Origin: Alicyclobacillus tolerans
GTDB lineage: Bacteria > Bacillota > Bacilli > Alicyclobacillales > Alicyclobacillaceae
NCBI RefSeq assembly: GCF_021739485.1
Contig: NZ_JAJFNK010000035.1
Span: 1 to 53,717 of the forward strand
Length of the DNA stretch: 53,717 nucleotides
Direction of reading: 5' to 3'
The notes under the pieces are model-generated. The model was given only the letters and a program-made list of their open reading frames with translations. It was not told the DNA's origin and did not search any database. A program made the translations under genes and the position numbers. Shown piece by piece: positions 14,873-23,790 of the stretch (positions are counted from its first letter, which is position 1; each line of letters opens with the position of its first letter).

Positions 14873-15352
14873 TTCGTAGAGTTTTGTGGAGGAGTCTTGG
14901 AACTCTGAAAAGATGGGCGCCAACTTGTCCAGCGCGGCCTTTGGAAGCGCCGATTCAATCATCGGAAACACGGTGCGCTCTTCCCTGCGAACGTGATCGC
15001 GCAACATTTCCCCGAGCGTAACAAAGACGGTTTCAGAAACGCTGCCGTTCGTCAGGACCTCGTCCGCGAGACTGCGAATTTTCACGTGCTCCAGCAGCAT
15101 AGAAACAATTTCCGGGTGTTTGATGTCGCCATACTTTGCATATTCAGGAAGCAAATAGTCCTCTTCTTCCCGAAAGTGATCCCTGCCGCCGTGTTCCCAA
15201 AACGACCGAAGTTCATCTTGCATTTCAGCTCGGTCTTTCTGCCCAGTTGCACTCCCGAAACGAATCAGTGACTGCGCCATCAGCAACGCATGGTGGTGAT
15301 GGCGCGAAAGGTTTTGCAGCGACTCGTGGCGCTTGAGCGGTTGTTTTTCCAT
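14855..15352 (-). CDS. Hemerythrin-like HHE domain protein
   Basis: The 165-residue cytosolic four-helix protein carries the di-iron ligand pattern of HHE proteins: HHHH near residue 18, H-x3-E in DHFREEEDYLLPEY, H in LLEHVKIRS and H-x3-E in LRDHVRREERTVFPMIE. Relatives bind oxygen or nitric oxide or take part in iron and redox homeostasis. ATG 15352 is preceded by AGGAGG at 11 bases. The C-terminus ends in the lysine run ESKKKN, encoded by the duplicated 19-bp unit. Confidence 0.85.
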   Translation of the reverse strand: MEKQPLKRHESLQNLSRHHHHALLMAQSLIRFGSATGQKDRAEMQDELRSFWEHGGRDHFREEEDYLLPEYAKYGDIKHPEIVSMLLEHVKIRSLADEVLTNGSVSETVFVTLGEMLRDHVRREERTVFPMIESALPKAALDKLAPIFSEFQDSSTKLYESKKKN

Positions 15353-15388
15353 GGTTTGTTTTGCCTCCTGTTCTTTTCAGCCGGCGTC

Positions 15389-15730
15389 TTACTTCACGAC
15401 CAGAGCCGCTCCCAAAAGAATTACGGCGACGCCGACCCAACGCAAGATCGAGACCTGTTCTTTAAACACAAAGATGGCGACTACAACAGCCATGACGTAG
15501 GCCAGGCTTTGTAAGGGGTAAAGCAGGCTCAGCGGCATTTTGGAGAGCAAGTAAATCCAAACCACCGTTGCGATGACGTAAAGGACAATGCCCGCAATCA
15601 CCCACGGTGAAAACATGGCCAGCAGAACACTCTTTAAGCCTTTAATTTGAACGTGGGCGATGCCGATTTTCCACAGGGTCTGTCCGCTGACAAGCAGAAC
15701 GATATTGATAAAAATAAGCAGATAATTCAT
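15389..15730 (-). CDS. SMR/EamA-type small flippase-like membrane protein
   Basis: The 113-residue protein has four transmembrane helices (YLLIFINIVLLVSGQ, a long central segment VIAGIVLYVIATVVWIYLL, AYVMAVVVAIFVF and WVGVAVILLGAALVV) and the small multidrug resistance-like PLSLLYPLQSLAYV and FKEQV pattern. It is most like ArnE/ArnF-type carriers that flip undecaprenyl-phosphate sugars. The start ATG overlaps the end of the upstream glycosyltransferase by four bases (ATGA), so the pair is coupled. I infer that it translocates the lipid-linked sugar made by that enzyme. Confidence 0.82.
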   Translation of the reverse strand: MNYLLIFINIVLLVSGQTLWKIGIAHVQIKGLKSVLLAMFSPWVIAGIVLYVIATVVWIYLLSKMPLSLLYPLQSLAYVMAVVVAIFVFKEQVSILRWVGVAVILLGAALVVK

Positions 15731-16677
15731 GGTTTATCACCTGCCTCGCGTTCCAGCGGACGACCTGGAAGCCGGTTGCGCAGCAGTTGATACACGTCTT
15801 TGTGCTGCTTGACGATGGTGTCGAGAATCAAACCGCTCGTCAGCGAAGTGGTGGCCAACAGCACCAATCCGACGGCGAGAATGGCCGACGGAATCTTGGC
15901 GATCTTGTGGGTCTGAAGGAATTCGTAAACGACCGGCAATCCGACAGCAAGTCCCAATAACAAGAGAATTACGCTAAGGACCCCGAAAAAAGCCAGTGGT
16001 TTGTAGTCTTTAAAAATCCAAAACACCGTCTTCACGACGCGAATTCCGTCGCTGAGGGTGTTCAGTTTCGAGTAACTGCCTTCGGGCCGATCCCGGTACT
16101 CAATGGGTATCTCCTCAATCACAAAGCGTTTATCCAACGCGTGAAGTGTCATTTCAGTCTCAATCTCAAACCCTTCACTTTGAATCGGCGTGTTTTTAAC
16201 AAAATCGCGATTGAAAGCTCGGTACCCGGTCATAATGTCGTGCAAGTCGCAGTTGAAGAGCTTGTTGATAAGCGTCTTCACCAATTGGTTGCCAAAGTTG
16301 TGCATTGGGCGCTTGTTTTCCTGCTGGTACGACCCGTTGGAATGACGATCCCCCATCACCATGTCCGCCTCTTGGTCGACAATCGGCCGGATCAATTCGT
16401 GCACAAATTCGGCGGGATAGGTATCGTCCCCGTCCGCCATAACGTAAACATCTGCATCCACATCCCGAAACATCGAACGCACCACATTGCCTTTGCCTTG
16501 CAGCTTTTCCTGTTTGACAACGGCGCCGCACCGCCGGGCGATATCTGCTGTCGAATCGACGGAGTTGTTGTCATACACGTAAATTTTCGCCTCAGGAAGT
16601 TCCCTTTGAAAATCGCGAATGACCTTTTCAATGGTTAGTTCTTCGTTGTAACAGGGCAGCAACACCGCAATTCTCAC
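15727..16677 (-). CDS. GT2 polyprenyl-phosphate glycosyltransferase with two C-terminal membrane helices
   Basis: The 316-residue protein has a GT-A catalytic domain opening AVLLPCYNEELTIEKVI. The metal-binding D-x-D-type motif is ADGDDTYP near residue 90, with MTGYRAFNRDFVK and EIPIEYRDRPEGSYSKL further on. Two C-terminal helices (FFGVLSVILLLLGLAVGLPV; AILAVGLVLLATTSLTSGLI) anchor it, as in GtrB/DPM-type synthases that load a sugar onto undecaprenyl phosphate. GTG 16677 is chosen for GGGGGATC eight bases upstream and because the catalytic fold starts there; a longer frame to 16776 adds an unrelated tail. It is coupled to the SMR-type gene. Confidence 0.9.
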   Translation of the reverse strand: MRIAVLLPCYNEELTIEKVIRDFQRELPEAKIYVYDNNSVDSTADIARRCGAVVKQEKLQGKGNVVRSMFRDVDADVYVMADGDDTYPAEFVHELIRPIVDQEADMVMGDRHSNGSYQQENKRPMHNFGNQLVKTLINKLFNCDLHDIMTGYRAFNRDFVKNTPIQSEGFEIETEMTLHALDKRFVIEEIPIEYRDRPEGSYSKLNTLSDGIRVVKTVFWIFKDYKPLAFFGVLSVILLLLGLAVGLPVVYEFLQTHKIAKIPSAILAVGLVLLATTSLTSGLILDTIVKQHKDVYQLLRNRLPGRPLEREAGDKP

Positions 16678-16870
16678 GCATCGATCCCCCAATCTTCCAT
16701 CCAAGGTGCCATCTTTTACACCGAACAGTATTGTACAGGATTCGCCAAGACTCGTAAAAGATCCGGAAGGAATCATGTCCGGATTGTCGAAATTGTTTTT
16801 TCAAAATTATTGTCGAATTTGGGAATAAAGCACAAAAAACAAATCACAAACACACCTCGGAGGGTTTGTC

Positions 16871-18136
16871 ATGAAGACCACGCTATCGTTGACTCGTTAC
16901 ATCATTCGAACCGTGCTGCTCGCCGGACTCGGGGCGGGATTGATTGGGGGCGGCGTGTCGCTGGCCAACCGCCTTACACCACAGGCGGCGTGGTCCACGG
17001 TCTTTTCCGTCATGCTCGCAGGAGCGCTGCTGGGTTCACTGATCAGTCTTGCCAACTACAGGCGTTTTCTCGCCCCCATTCCAAAAATCATGCACCACCT
17101 GCACAGAATGGGAGAAGGGACGCTGACGGAACAACTGCCCCTAGAAGAAGCGGGCTCGCTCGCCCCCATTGCCGTCTCGCTCAACGAAACGACAGAGACC
17201 TTAAAGTCGCTGGTTGGGCAAGTCAGCCAGACAGCGCAGCAAACCAAGGCATCTGCCCAGGAGCTTCGCAACAGCACGGAATCATCCAGTCAAGCCATCG
17301 AGCAAATCTCGCGAGTCATGGAAGAACTTTTAAACGAGTCTGAACTTCAAAGCCAAGCGGAGCGGCAAAGCCACACCGCCGTCCGCGAAATGTCCGACGG
17401 AGTTCGACTCCTCGCCGCAAGTTCCGAGCAGGTCTTCACAACCGCTGCAGAAACCTCCCAAACGGCCCAAGCCGGCGAACAAACCATTCGTACCGCCCTC
17501 GAACAGCTGCACCGCACCAACGCCATCGTCGAGCAAATGGCCGAGGCAGTTCGCGGATTAGGCGAACGGTCCAAGGAAGTCGGAAACATCAACCAGGTGA
17601 TTACTCAGATTGCTGAACAAACCCATCTGCTCGCACTAAACGCCGCCATCGAAGCCGCACGAGCCGGGGAACATGGACTCGGATTTGCTGTGGTCGCACA
17701 GGAAGTGGGAAAACTCGCCGAACAGTCCGCGGAGTCGGCCAAGCAAATTGCGTCGCTCATTCAGTCCATCCAACACGAGACCACTCGTGCTGTAGAAACG
17801 ATGCAAGTGAGCACTCGGGAGTTCTCCTCCGTCATGTCCAAGGTCCAAGACGCGCGTTCTTCTTTTGAACACATTGCAGAAACAGTGCACCAAGTCACCC
17901 AGCAAATGGAGCAAGTCGCCGCTGCCTCTGGACAGCTGGCTGATGGAACCGGACGGATCACAAGAACCAGTGACTCTGCTGTGGCCGTACAAGTCAAGAT
18001 TTCAGGAAAAATTCAGGACGCCACAACAGCCGCGGAAGAGCAACTGGCGTCTACACAGGAAATTTCCGCGACTGCAAGTAATTTGGCTGAACTGGCCGAA
18101 AGCTTGGACGCACTAGTGCGCCAGTTTTCGCTCTAA
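16871..18136 (+). CDS. Methyl-accepting chemotaxis protein with minimal sensor region
   Basis: The 421-residue chemoreceptor has two N-terminal transmembrane helices (about 12-31 and 41-60) separated by only some ten residues, so it lacks a real extracellular sensor. A HAMP-like segment ([20 protein letters not shown]) and a long coiled-coil signalling domain follow. The hairpin tip that contacts CheA/CheW is [20 protein letters not shown] then [17 protein letters not shown], near residues 240-275. Such receptors sense membrane or cytosolic cues. Its 3' end overlaps the convergent GT39-like gene by 24 bases. Confidence 0.92.
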   Translation: MKTTLSLTRYIIRTVLLAGLGAGLIGGGVSLANRLTPQAAWSTVFSVMLAGALLGSLISLANYRRFLAPIPKIMHHLHRMGEGTLTEQLPLEEAGSLAPIAVSLNETTETLKSLVGQVSQTAQQTKASAQELRNSTESSSQAIEQISRVMEELLNESELQSQAERQSHTAVREMSDGVRLLAASSEQVFTTAAETSQTAQAGEQTIRTALEQLHRTNAIVEQMAEAVRGLGERSKEVGNINQVITQIAEQTHLLALNAAIEAARAGEHGLGFAVVAQEVGKLAEQSAESAKQIASLIQSIQHETTRAVETMQVSTREFSSVMSKVQDARSSFEHIAETVHQVTQQMEQVAAASGQLADGTGRITRTSDSAVAVQVKISGKIQDATTAAEEQLASTQEISATASNLAELAESLDALVRQFSL

Positions 18137-19477
18137 TTTGACGAAAGACCGAACCAAACCAGTGACAGCAGCGACGACCGTACTCAAACCCGCTCCAACC
18201 CCAAGGAAAATAAACGGCATGAGCGGTTCACTGTAACGGCCGAATACAAAATACACGCTGTACAGTGCTGTGTAGTAGAGCAGAGTGAGTAAAAACAATA
18301 CGGTTTCCGCCCTTGGTTTTCGCAGAAGCGCCAAGAAAAACCCAACGATGCCCGACCAAACCAGGTAAGGTTGAATGGTTCTCATCGTTTCCCGGTGAAC
18401 TTTGAAAATGCGGATCCAGTAAAACGGGTCCTGCCACAGTTTAATCGGCTTTAAGTACGCATACGAATCAATAAAGCTGCCAGGATTGGTTTCCCACCAC
18501 TGCTTCATCCGGTCTATGGCGGCTTGTTTCTGGAGGTTCATCCAGGCCTCTTCATGCGCATAGGGCGGAAGCACCTGTGGATTGTCTGCTTCAATCTTTG
18601 CAAGCAGTTGGTTCATCGAGACCTGACTGGGGTACCCTTCCCCTTGGTAAGTGCCCAAAAGCAGGGGGTTGCCTGTCCCATCCGTAAGCGGGACGAAATG
18701 GTGAAAATCGTGGTAGTTGCGAATCCACCACGGCGACATGAGGGCAATCACAAGAACCGCCATGGCACCCAACTGTTTGGCGAGCAATCGTTTCGGATAG
18801 CGTTTAAACAGCAGGTACAGCACGACCAAGACAGGGTACAAAGCCACCGTGGGCCGGAAAAACACGGCTGCGACGTATAGGACAGCGACCCATACAGCCT
18901 GATAGTTCTTGCGTTCGTGTGCCACCCGAATGGTGAAATAGAGCATAAACGCAATCAGCGCCATGAACGGACTTTCCGTCAGCAGCAACGTGTCGGTTTC
19001 AATCCCCGGCAGGTAGACAGCCCCCAAAATTACGGCAATGAGGCCCGCTGTGGGATTCCAAACATACCGGGCAATGAGGAACACCCCGTACAATCCCACT
19101 GTGCCAATGATGCTCATGACAACTTTAGCCGCCAATATCCCCGTTGTTCCTGTGCCAAAAATGCTTAGTACGCCGGCCAGCAGAAACGTGATGCCAGGCA
19201 TCATGTGCAGAGTCGGAAAATTGGGATTGTAGTAAGTGTAGCGCCCGTAGCGCAGCAAGTTGATGGCGCTGTCCAAGTACCCCTGGTCATCGCTGTGAAG
19301 ATTCAAGCTTAGCTTGTAGTCCCAGATAGCGTACAACCGGATGGCAAGTGCTAAAAACAGCACCAAATAAACGGCTCTATTGCTCCAAATGTGCAGTCTC
19401 ATGCTCTGGACTTTGGCGTCGCGGCTTTCCATTTTCCGGTTTTTCATTTGCCGGCTTCCGATTTGATGAATTTCCAT
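18113..19477 (-). CDS. GT39/ArnT-like polytopic membrane glycosyltransferase
   Basis: The 454-residue protein has about ten hydrophobic segments. The first luminal loop has the GT39/GT83 hallmark of an acidic motif after helix 1 ([16 protein letters not shown]), typical of enzymes that transfer sugars from polyprenyl phosphate to acceptors outside the membrane. A large periplasmic-type loop ([19 protein letters not shown]) lies near residue 270. The start ATG 19477 has GGAGGGCGT just upstream. Its first 25 residues are pentapeptide-like repeats ([20 protein letters not shown]) not expected in the family; Met26 is the likely ancestral start. Neighbouring GT2 enzymes would supply the donor. Confidence 0.85.
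   Translation of the reverse strand: MEIHQIGSRQMKNRKMESRDAKVQSMRLHIWSNRAVYLVLFLALAIRLYAIWDYKLSLNLHSDDQGYLDSAINLLRYGRYTYYNPNFPTLHMMPGITFLLAGVLSIFGTGTTGILAAKVVMSIIGTVGLYGVFLIARYVWNPTAGLIAVILGAVYLPGIETDTLLLTESPFMALIAFMLYFTIRVAHERKNYQAVWVAVLYVAAVFFRPTVALYPVLVVLYLLFKRYPKRLLAKQLGAMAVLVIALMSPWWIRNYHDFHHFVPLTDGTGNPLLLGTYQGEGYPSQVSMNQLLAKIEADNPQVLPPYAHEEAWMNLQKQAAIDRMKQWWETNPGSFIDSYAYLKPIKLWQDPFYWIRIFKVHRETMRTIQPYLVWSGIVGFFLALLRKPRAETVLFLLTLLYYTALYSVYFVFGRYSEPLMPFIFLGVGAGLSTVVAAVTGLVRSFVKLERKLAH
19418..19477 (-). repeat. Degenerate 15-bp repeats encoding an N-terminal extension of the GT39-like protein
   Basis: Four 15-base units, aligned on the plus strand as CTTTCCAT, TTTTTCAT, CTTCCGAT and ATTTCCAT endings, encode successive pentapeptides. 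Like the cysteine desulfurase, the protein begins ATG GAA ATT and is followed by charged pentads. Confidence 0.6.
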
Positions 19478-19524
19478 ACGCCCTCCAAATGCGCATACCC
19501 CAGAGGAATGCCCTATGTCCTGAT

Positions 19525-20688
19525 TTAAGATTCTCGTTCCCGTGTGGTCTGTACCGTATGGTACAACACCTGCGATGAGCCTGTCTCACACGCGGAGTCA
19601 GGCATCTCTTGAAGGCTTCGCGGCCAGGTCCAGCGGTTGTTGGCTAAAAACGTCCATCCGGTGGCGGCCACAATCCCCACGCACTGTCCTGCCAGTTCCC
19701 ACAGCCCAAGAACTTCAAAAAGCCTGACAAACAAGGCGGTGACTGCGATGCCACTTAATGAAATAAGAACAAATACAGGCATGCGCAGCGTTTTTCTCCA
19801 ACCCGCCTGGCGGTGTTCTTTCCAAGTGACCCTGTCATGCCATAAAAAGTTGTGAATCATAGCGATGACCGAAGCCAACACAGAGGCCGCAACGGCATGG
19901 ATCCGAAAACCGTAAAACAACACACTCATAGCTGCCAAGTTGACAAGCACACCTAGTCCACCCACCAAGCAGTACAAAACAAAACGGCGGTCTTCCGCAC
20001 TTGACCACAGCAACTTGAAAATATGGCGCAGGTAGTTCCACTGTTCGGTAAGGCTCATTTTCGATTCGTCCGCGTTGCGGGCGAGAAACGCATAAGGAAT
20101 TTCGACAACCGACTGATAGCTGCCCTTCACCAGGACTTCAATCAGGATTTTCCATCCGACCGGATTGAGGTCGGCGCGTTCGACGACTTGTCGTCGCAAG
20201 CCAAAAAAACCCCCGGTGCAATCCGTCACCTTTCGCAGCCTTTTGATGGCCAAACGGCCTATAGAACGAGCCGTCCAAGACACCAGCTTTCTGAACGCGT
20301 TGAGTCCGCCGTCCGAACCCCCGGCAATAAATCGGCTCGGAATGACGACATCGCTGACCTCCCGAAGTTGATTTACCATTTCCGGAATCAGTTCCGGGGG
20401 ATGCTGTAAATCCGCATCCATGACGACAATGTACTCGCCTTTACTGCGGCGAAAGCCCTCGACGACCGCCGTCCCCAAGCCGGACTTCGCGGACCGATGG
20501 TGAAAGTTCACATGTGGGTTTTGACTGGCAAGTTCAGCGAGAATCCTCGGCGTATCGTCCGAACTGTCGTCGATAAACCAGATTTCGTAAGCCAGTTGTA
20601 TGCCTTGAAGTGCCCCCTCAATCCGATCCACAATCGCTCTGACGTTGTTTCGCTCGTTAAATGAAGGAATGACGATGCTCAACTGCAT
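19525..20688 (-). CDS. GT2 dolichol-phosphate-mannose-synthase-like enzyme fused to a GtrA domain
   Basis: The 387-residue protein has an N-terminal GT2 domain (1-230) with IVIPSFNERNNV, WFIDDSSDDT, GLGTAVVEGF and MDADLQHPPELIP. The C-terminal GtrA-like domain (about 240-365) has four helices (YCLVGGLGVLVNLAAMSVLF, AVAASVLASVIAMIHNFLW, a segment near VFVLISLSGIAVTALFV, AGQCVGIVAATGWTFLANNRWTW). It likely makes a polyprenyl-phosphate hexose and moves it across the membrane in one polypeptide. It precedes the GT39-like transferase by 47 bases on the same strand, forming a synthesis-flip-transfer pair. Confidence 0.9.
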   Translation of the reverse strand: MQLSIVIPSFNERNNVRAIVDRIEGALQGIQLAYEIWFIDDSSDDTPRILAELASQNPHVNFHHRSAKSGLGTAVVEGFRRSKGEYIVVMDADLQHPPELIPEMVNQLREVSDVVIPSRFIAGGSDGGLNAFRKLVSWTARSIGRLAIKRLRKVTDCTGGFFGLRRQVVERADLNPVGWKILIEVLVKGSYQSVVEIPYAFLARNADESKMSLTEQWNYLRHIFKLLWSSAEDRRFVLYCLVGGLGVLVNLAAMSVLFYGFRIHAVAASVLASVIAMIHNFLWHDRVTWKEHRQAGWRKTLRMPVFVLISLSGIAVTALFVRLFEVLGLWELAGQCVGIVAATGWTFLANNRWTWPRSLQEMPDSACETGSSQVLYHTVQTTRERES

Positions 20689-20808
20689 GGGGTTAACCTC
20701 GATTCGTCAGCTTCTCGACAATTGTACCTCTCGTTCTCCCGAAATTCCATTGAAACATCCTAAGCGCCGCGTTTTGTCGCCGTTCGCGAAACGCGTTAAA
20801 GCACAACG

Positions 20809-20853
20809 AAGGCTGTCTCGAGTTGCAGTGCTTGCTGCAACACGGGACAGCCT
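20809..20853 (-). terminator. Nested hairpin terminator
   Basis: AAGGCTGTC and GACAGCCTT enclose a second stem GTTGCAG / CTGCAAC. It lies 65 bases past the 20918-21088 gene stop and before the GT2-GtrA gene on the minus strand. U-runs are short in both directions. Confidence 0.6.
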
Positions 20854-20917
20854 TTCACTTTAGGGGCTGCGAATTATCCTGCTATTCTGCACTTATGGGC
20901 GTTAGTCGCCCGAAGTT

Positions 20918-21088
20918 TTAATCCTCGAGGATATCCTGCCAGGACCGATTGGGCCGCGGGTAAATCCCTACCTTGTATCCATCAGCGGCCAAACTCTCGG
21001 CAAAACGCTCAGCCTGACTCTTGCTCATGGACTTGCTCGGTCTCCACCCTGCGCCGTTTGAATACCAAACTACAAACAATTGTTCCAT
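20918..21088 (-). CDS. Small conserved-looking protein, unknown function (56 aa)
   Basis: I do not recognise a named family. ATG 21088 has GGAG six bases upstream; a longer frame to 21187 runs through the promoter and is rejected. The peptide starts MEQLFVVWYSNGAGWRPSKS and contains SKSQAERFAESLAADGYKV, a beta-beta-alpha-beta-like pattern resembling half of a SPOR-type or glutaredoxin-size ferredoxin-like unit, then a tail PNRSWQDILED. It has its own strong promoter and terminator, so it is a single-gene unit. Confidence 0.6.
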   Translation of the reverse strand: MEQLFVVWYSNGAGWRPSKSMSKSQAERFAESLAADGYKVGIYPRPNRSWQDILED

Positions 21089-21158
21089 TCTAATCTCCAT
21101 CCTTCTGCTTCGGTCTAAGTTGTGAAACTGTGGTTCTATAATTTTTATATTTTCTGAT

Positions 21159-21201
21159 ATTTTAGCATAGTGAGAATCAAGAATCAATGACGCAGCGTCA
21201 T
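21159..21201 (-). promoter_or_regulatory. Promoter with adjoining palindrome for the 20918-21088 gene
   Basis: On the minus strand TTGATT (21187-21182) and TAAAAT (21164-21159) are 17 bases apart, a good sigma-A promoter. A perfect palindrome, ATGACGC-A-GCGTCAT (21187-21201), abuts the -35 and could be an activator or repressor site. Confidence 0.65.
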
Positions 21202-21337
21202 AATCCGCAGAAAAACCGCCTAATTCGACATTTTGTCACAAAATAGATATAAAATTCAGTTAATATTCGGTTCCGCCGACGCGTGCTTCGACCTGTCCAC
21301 CTTGTGCATCACAGGTACTGGACAGCCCCGCCTTCCG

Positions 21338-22504
21338 TCAACTACCGCGGCGATACACCATTTCCCCTCTGACCACAGTGGCTTCGACATTTAGATTCTC
21401 TTCGTTCAAGACGACGAAGTCTGCATCCAGCCCCACTGCAAGCGCTCCCTTCTGGCGGTCCCATCCAATCTGCCTCGCTGGATTGGCAGAGGCCATCAAA
21501 ACCGCATCGCGCAGCGAAACGTCTGTCCACCGCAGCGTGTTTCGAACGGCGTCGATCATGTTCAACGTACTGCCTGCCAAATTCCCTTCGTCTGTGCGGG
21601 CAATGCCGCGACTCACGTTCACCTTGAGCCCACCCAAGTCATACTGACCGTCGCTGAGGTTGCCTGCGCGCATACAGTCCGTGATGAGCGCGACGCGCCT
21701 CACCCCCTTGGCGGCTAGAACCACACGCAGAGTCCCAGGGTGAAGGTGAACGCCGTCGGCGATCACTTCAGCCGTCACCCTGTCGTCAGAAAGAACCGCC
21801 CCAGCCAAACCCGGATTGCGGTGGTGCAGTGGTTCCATCCCGTTAAATAGGTGCGTCGCATGAGTGATACCCGCCGCAAACGCTGCATCTGCCGTTTCAA
21901 AAGAACAGCAAGAGTGACCTGCTGAAACCGTGACGCCATAGGCTTTGGCCAGAGAGATGGTTTGAAAATTCGCATCCAGTTCGGGAGCCATCGTCATCAG
22001 CCTGAGCGCACCACCCATCTGCTCGATGTAGTGCTTGAGTTCGTCTGGATTGGGTTTCCGGATAAACTCCCCGTTTTGCGCTCCCTTGCGTTTCGGGTGA
22101 ATGTATGGACCTTCCAAATGAAGCCCCAGAATCTGAGCACCTGTTGTCCCTTGTGCCATGGCGTCCCGGACGGTTTGCATAACGGAACGCAGTTGTTCGT
22201 CGGATGCCGTCACGGTCGTAGCGAGAAAACCGGTCGTTCCCGTCGAGGCGAGGTGCAAAGCGAGCCCATTCAAGGCGTCCTGCGTGCCGTCCATCACGTC
22301 GTGGCCGTCTCCCCCGTGAACGTGGACGTCGATGAAACCAGGCGCTATGATGCTTTTTGCAAATTCATACCGGATGAAGTCCCCGGAAGACGGGACGCGC
22401 TCAAGTACCTCCATAATTTTCCCATCTCGTACGACAATGGCTCCCGGTCCGATGTCCTGGTCCTTGGCTAGAATCCGTTTCCCGATCCACAATTGGTTTT
22501 TCAC
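21338..22504 (-). CDS. nagA: N-acetylglucosamine-6-phosphate deacetylase
   Basis: The 388-residue amidohydrolase removes acetate from GlcNAc-6-phosphate during amino sugar and cell-wall recycling. Motifs are PGFIDVHVHGGDGHDVMD (metal-binding H-x-H), HLEGPYIHPKRKGAQN, VSAGHSCCSFE, THLFNGMEPLHHRNPG, DGVHLHPG and LITDCMRAGN. GTG 22504 follows GAGGACA at seven bases. No nagB, nagE or GntR-type nag regulator is adjacent; the upstream gene is a Gfo/Idh/MocA dehydrogenase on the same strand 93 bases away, which may act on a related sugar. Confidence 0.93.
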   Translation of the reverse strand: MKNQLWIGKRILAKDQDIGPGAIVVRDGKIMEVLERVPSSGDFIRYEFAKSIIAPGFIDVHVHGGDGHDVMDGTQDALNGLALHLASTGTTGFLATTVTASDEQLRSVMQTVRDAMAQGTTGAQILGLHLEGPYIHPKRKGAQNGEFIRKPNPDELKHYIEQMGGALRLMTMAPELDANFQTISLAKAYGVTVSAGHSCCSFETADAAFAAGITHATHLFNGMEPLHHRNPGLAGAVLSDDRVTAEVIADGVHLHPGTLRVVLAAKGVRRVALITDCMRAGNLSDGQYDLGGLKVNVSRGIARTDEGNLAGSTLNMIDAVRNTLRWTDVSLRDAVLMASANPARQIGWDRQKGALAVGLDADFVVLNEENLNVEATVVRGEMVYRRGS

Positions 22505-22597
22505 GAGCTGTCCTCAACTCCAGTCCATGTTCGACTCAGTCCATGTATTCAACACCGCAGCGATCCGCTGCCCAAGCCTCCTCTGTCTTGAGCCGTT

Positions 22598-23575
22598 TCA
22601 GACAGTTCGGCCGGCGGCGCGGTACACGGCATCCACAATTCTCGCGTTCGTCATGGAATCCTCCGGTGTATTGAACGGAATGTTTCCGGAAGCGACGCAG
22701 TCGCAAAAATGTTCCACCTGACGGCGATAAAAATCGAACGGTTCAAAGGTTTCCACCCTCGTACCTTGATTTGTCACAAGTGCGAATTCTGGGTTCCCTT
22801 TGTCGGGGCGAAACGGGAGCGAGAGAGTGATGGTTCCCATAGAACCCGCAATGTGAAACGACTGCCGGTCCGCAGCCTCAAAAGAACAGTCAAAGTGAGC
22901 CAACAACCCGTTTTGGAACCTTAATGCCGCGGAGAGTGACCGGTCCACAATATTGTCCTGTGCAAACTTCGCTACAGCGCCAATGTCCACGGGTTCTTGC
23001 TTGCCGGACACCGTTTGAATTGCGTGGACACAGTAACAGCCGACGTCGTACAGCGAGCCGCCGCCTTTGTCCGGTGAAAGCCGGATGTCTGACTCGTCGG
23101 AGAGCGGAAAACTGAAGGACGCGGCAAGCACTTTGACCTCACCCAATTCTCCGGATTGCAGTACCTCGCGAACTCGATTCCACTGAGGATGGAATTGGTA
23201 CATAAACGCTTCCATAAAAACGACGCCTTCCTCCTGACAGGCCGAAAGTACGCTTTGGAGTTCCTCGGCATTCAACGTCGCCGGCTTTTCACAGAGAACG
23301 TGTTTTTTGCGGCGGGCGGCGGCAATCGTCCATTGTGCGTGCAGGTGGTTCGGCAACGGGATGTACACCGCGTCGATTTCGGGATCGTCTAAAAGTTCCT
23401 CGTACGATCCGTAAGCTTTCACAATGTTGTTTCGCGCGGCAAATTCCTGCGCCTTTGTCAGAGACCTGCTGGCCACTGCCGTCAATTGAGCATGGGCTGC
23501 CTTTTGAATGGCAGGGATGACCTGCTGTTCCGCAATTCTCGCGGTTCCTAAAACTCCCCATCGAACGGTAGTCAT
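22598..23575 (-). CDS. Gfo/Idh/MocA family oxidoreductase
   Basis: The 325-residue NAD(P)-dependent sugar or cyclitol dehydrogenase has an N-terminal Rossmann fold (VRWGVLGTARIAEQQVIPAI), the ALPNHLH-type VYIPLPNHLHAQW motif, the EKP signature (VLCEKPATLNAEEL) and a C-terminal substrate domain (GGGSLYDVGCYCVHAI). The closest feel is glucose-fructose oxidoreductase or xylose/NAD dehydrogenase-like proteins. It is probably co-transcribed with nagA. The exact sugar is unknown. Confidence 0.88.
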   Translation of the reverse strand: MTTVRWGVLGTARIAEQQVIPAIQKAAHAQLTAVASRSLTKAQEFAARNNIVKAYGSYEELLDDPEIDAVYIPLPNHLHAQWTIAAARRKKHVLCEKPATLNAEELQSVLSACQEEGVVFMEAFMYQFHPQWNRVREVLQSGELGEVKVLAASFSFPLSDESDIRLSPDKGGGSLYDVGCYCVHAIQTVSGKQEPVDIGAVAKFAQDNIVDRSLSAALRFQNGLLAHFDCSFEAADRQSFHIAGSMGTITLSLPFRPDKGNPEFALVTNQGTRVETFEPFDFYRRQVEHFCDCVASGNIPFNTPEDSMTNARIVDAVYRAAGRTV

Positions 23576-23701
23576 ATGTAAAACCTCCCCGGCACCAAGT
23601 TATCCCTATTCTACACTAGGGCTGGCCCTCCCGGGGTCGTGTCGTTGAATCAACGGTTTCTGCGTCGGTTGGGAGATTTTTTGATAGAAGTGTTCATTCA
23701 A

Positions 23702-23748
23702 ACAAACGCCCTGTGGCCCCGAGGGTATCGGGTCGCGCCACAGGGCGT
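23702..23748 (-). terminator. Strong terminator after the iron alcohol dehydrogenase
   Basis: AAACGCCCTGTGGC pairs with GCCACAGGGCGTTT (14 bp, GC-rich core). On the minus strand GTTTGTTTG follows; on the plus strand GTTTTACTGTTT. It lies about 40 bases past the 23791-24942 gene. Confidence 0.85.
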
Positions 23749-23790
23749 TTTACTGTTTGAAGGGTTGCTGCGTCACCCGGTAAAGCCATC

